64,000 nucleotides of DNA from Catonia carolina (Eukaryota; Arthropoda; Insecta; Hemiptera; Achilidae). Below the pieces are notes generated by a model. It was not told where the DNA came from and did no database searches. It saw nothing but the letters and a program-made list of their open reading frames with translations. The position numbers and the translations under genes are program-made. Shown here piece after piece: positions 62,311 to 64,000 of this stretch; position 1 is the stretch's first letter; every line of letters begins with the position of its first letter. Location of the stretch: contig JAQMRL010000003.1 in assembly GCA_035578175.1 (NCBI GenBank), positions 86,339,969-86,403,968 of the forward strand, in the 5' to 3' direction.

Positions 62311-64000
62311 CATTTCTACAGTGCTGTTCTATAAATGGCCAAGTGAAAAAATTGCTCTTTGTAAGAGATTGTGTATTCTATGAAGAAGTGTTGTGTATTT
62401 AACAACGATATTGGATTGCGATGAATAGAATGGTTTGAATAGGAGTTCTTGGAAATCGAAATTAGTAGAAACGTTTGTTTTATTTTGATTCTTTCTACTA
62501 ACTTATGTTCCGGTATAGCGGCGAAATTGTGAGGAGGATCCTGATATGGGAAACTATCAGACTAGAGGTTTAAAAAGAGTTATCGTCTTTGTAGTGAGTT
62601 AGTCAGTAATTGAGTTGTGAATGGAAAGTGTTGTTGGGCCGTTCGAAATAGTGTCGTTGCGGGGCCGGTTTTGTTGAATTACGTTGATAGTTCGTGTAGG
62701 CACAGGTAAAAATTTGCTTTGAGTTGTCCAGACAATCAGCTAGGCCTATGTATGATTACCAGCTAATAGCCAAATACCGCAATAAATACCACTGATAAAT
62801 AAATATTACTGAATGTTCCCGTACCAACTCATTTCAGTATACTAAAAAATTCAGTAGGTCAGTATAATTCAATGAATTAATCGGACAATTAATTTTAAAT
62901 AATAATTCCTGGTAATAAATTTAAAAAGCTTAAAACAATACACAAATAAATTTTAACTCGTGAGTTCAGAATATAAATCATAAATTCAGTTACGGTTGTA
63001 AATTTTTATTAATAATTTTGCAATAACGGTAAAATTTCTTTCAAAGTTTATATACTGGCGAAACAAATGTGGTTAAAACAATTACATTAATGAGTGGATG
63101 TACATAAAAAAACAAGAGAAACAATAAAATACGATAAATTGTTAAAATGCATTATAATAAATAACATTTTGTTTAAAGAAAATATTGATTTTCATTGTTT
63201 CATGAAAATATTATTGCCATCATTGTATATGAAATATTTTCAATGGTTTTGTTTAAATGCGACAGACTTTTAAGTTGAAATTTTTGTAAATTGCTGTGTG
63301 TATTTATTAAATAATGACATAACTAAGTCGCATAATTCCTGTTATAAATGTATAATTATTGTGCTATTATTATGGCTTATTTGTAGGAATCCTCGTCCAT
63401 TTACTCTCTTGCAGTTCTGTATAAGAAATCAGTAGGTGTTTAAACAAAAAAGACTAACCTATGGACAAAAACAAAGCTAACCTTTTCTCTTTACTTATAT
63501 TGTAAATAATTGTATTCCGTATGCAATGAAATTTAAATATAATGAAATAAATTGAACGCAAAAATTGAAGTATTTAAATTTAATGAAACTATTGAAATTT
63601 GAAAATTGATTGACAAAAATTAAATGATACAAAATTATTTAACTTGAATTGAATTTATTGATGACACTGCTATAACTCTAAATATATACTAAATGAATTA
63701 ATGACATGAAATGTTTGTTCTAAAATTAAATTAAATTTTTATTTTTCATCTACTTATGAGCTCAATATTTTTAAATTAATAAAATAGTTACGATTTTTTT
63801 ATAATTCCTTAGAGTTATAGCTGCTTCATGTGTTTCTTTCTATTGACCGGGATCGAATGGGGCACTTGATCATTGTTGCAATAATTGGTTTTATAGATGT
63901 TCATAATCTTATTCAAATCGTTTCTTCCTATTTTTTAAAATATTAAAGTCATTTTAATTAGTTCCGCAATTACGTGGATTCTTGTTGTTTTATTAATCTT
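62311..64000. other. AT-rich sequence, no recognised feature
   Basis: No ORF of 60 codons or more, no tRNA-like motif and no copy of the families above were seen. A moderately G-rich patch (GTTGCGGGGCCGGTTTTG) lies near 62653. Confidence 0.4.

Overview
This window looks like intergenic or gene-poor nuclear DNA of an arthropod, most likely an insect. It is strongly AT-rich. It has no operons, Shine-Dalgarno sites or long host ORFs, but it is full of eukaryotic transposable elements: Jockey-type and other non-LTR retrotransposons, tRNA-headed SINEs, mariner/IS630 and PIF/Harbinger DNA elements, and CA/TA microsatellites. I cannot name the species. I found no host protein gene I would defend. 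One 49-codon ORF (3591-3740) is a weak exon candidate.

The most abundant family, called SINE-A here, is about 390 bp with an (AAC)n 3' tail. It has 15 copies, and most of those with clean edges carry 7-13 bp direct target duplications. A second group of tRNA-headed SINEs uses at least three 5' heads (H1-H3) joined to two shared 3' tails (T1, T2), and the same head occurs with both tails. A further SINE, called SINE-C, has its own tail. A roughly 950 bp unclassified family (R2) has 13-bp inverted motifs near both ends, two diverged internal modules and an embedded CA microsatellite. It occurs in four near-complete copies and about ten pieces.

Region by region: 0.6-3 kb holds SINE-A, two copies of a LINE 3' region and a Jockey tail. 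3.9-5.8 kb holds hairpins, a 435-bp fold-back element and a 198-bp tandem duplication. 6.5-9 kb holds a SINE, a Jockey relic and a LINE tail. 10.4-13.2 kb has a 1.83-kb 5'-truncated Jockey retrotransposon inserted into a SINE-A copy with a perfect 12-bp target duplication. 13.9-18.8 kb has a Harbinger transposase relic, SINEs, and a LINE split by SINE-A. 19-25 kb has R2, a tandem array and four SINE-A or SINE-C copies. 25-30 kb has nested DNA elements and a 400-bp palindrome. 30.6-33 kb is a SINE cluster. 34.0-35.0 kb is a mariner built from two outward-facing 3' ends. 36.1-36.8 kb is a Harbinger derivative with a MADF stub. 37.7-40 kb and 47-53.3 kb are dominated by R2. 45-46.4 kb has a LINE tail and an internally deleted IS630-type element with about 200-bp inverted repeats. 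48.3-50.6 kb has three LINE 3' ends. 57.3-57.75 kb is a GC-rich island (candidate solo LTR) beside a Jockey tail. 59-60.4 kb is a SINE-C copy carrying a Harbinger derivative and a SINE-A. 61-62.3 kb has two more SINE-A copies, one inside a LINE relic. The remaining stretches are AT-rich DNA with nothing recognisable.

The visible coding regions are relics of transposable elements and do not form a working pathway. The value of the window is as a record of nested insertions, since target duplications and interruptions give the relative order of activity of several families.
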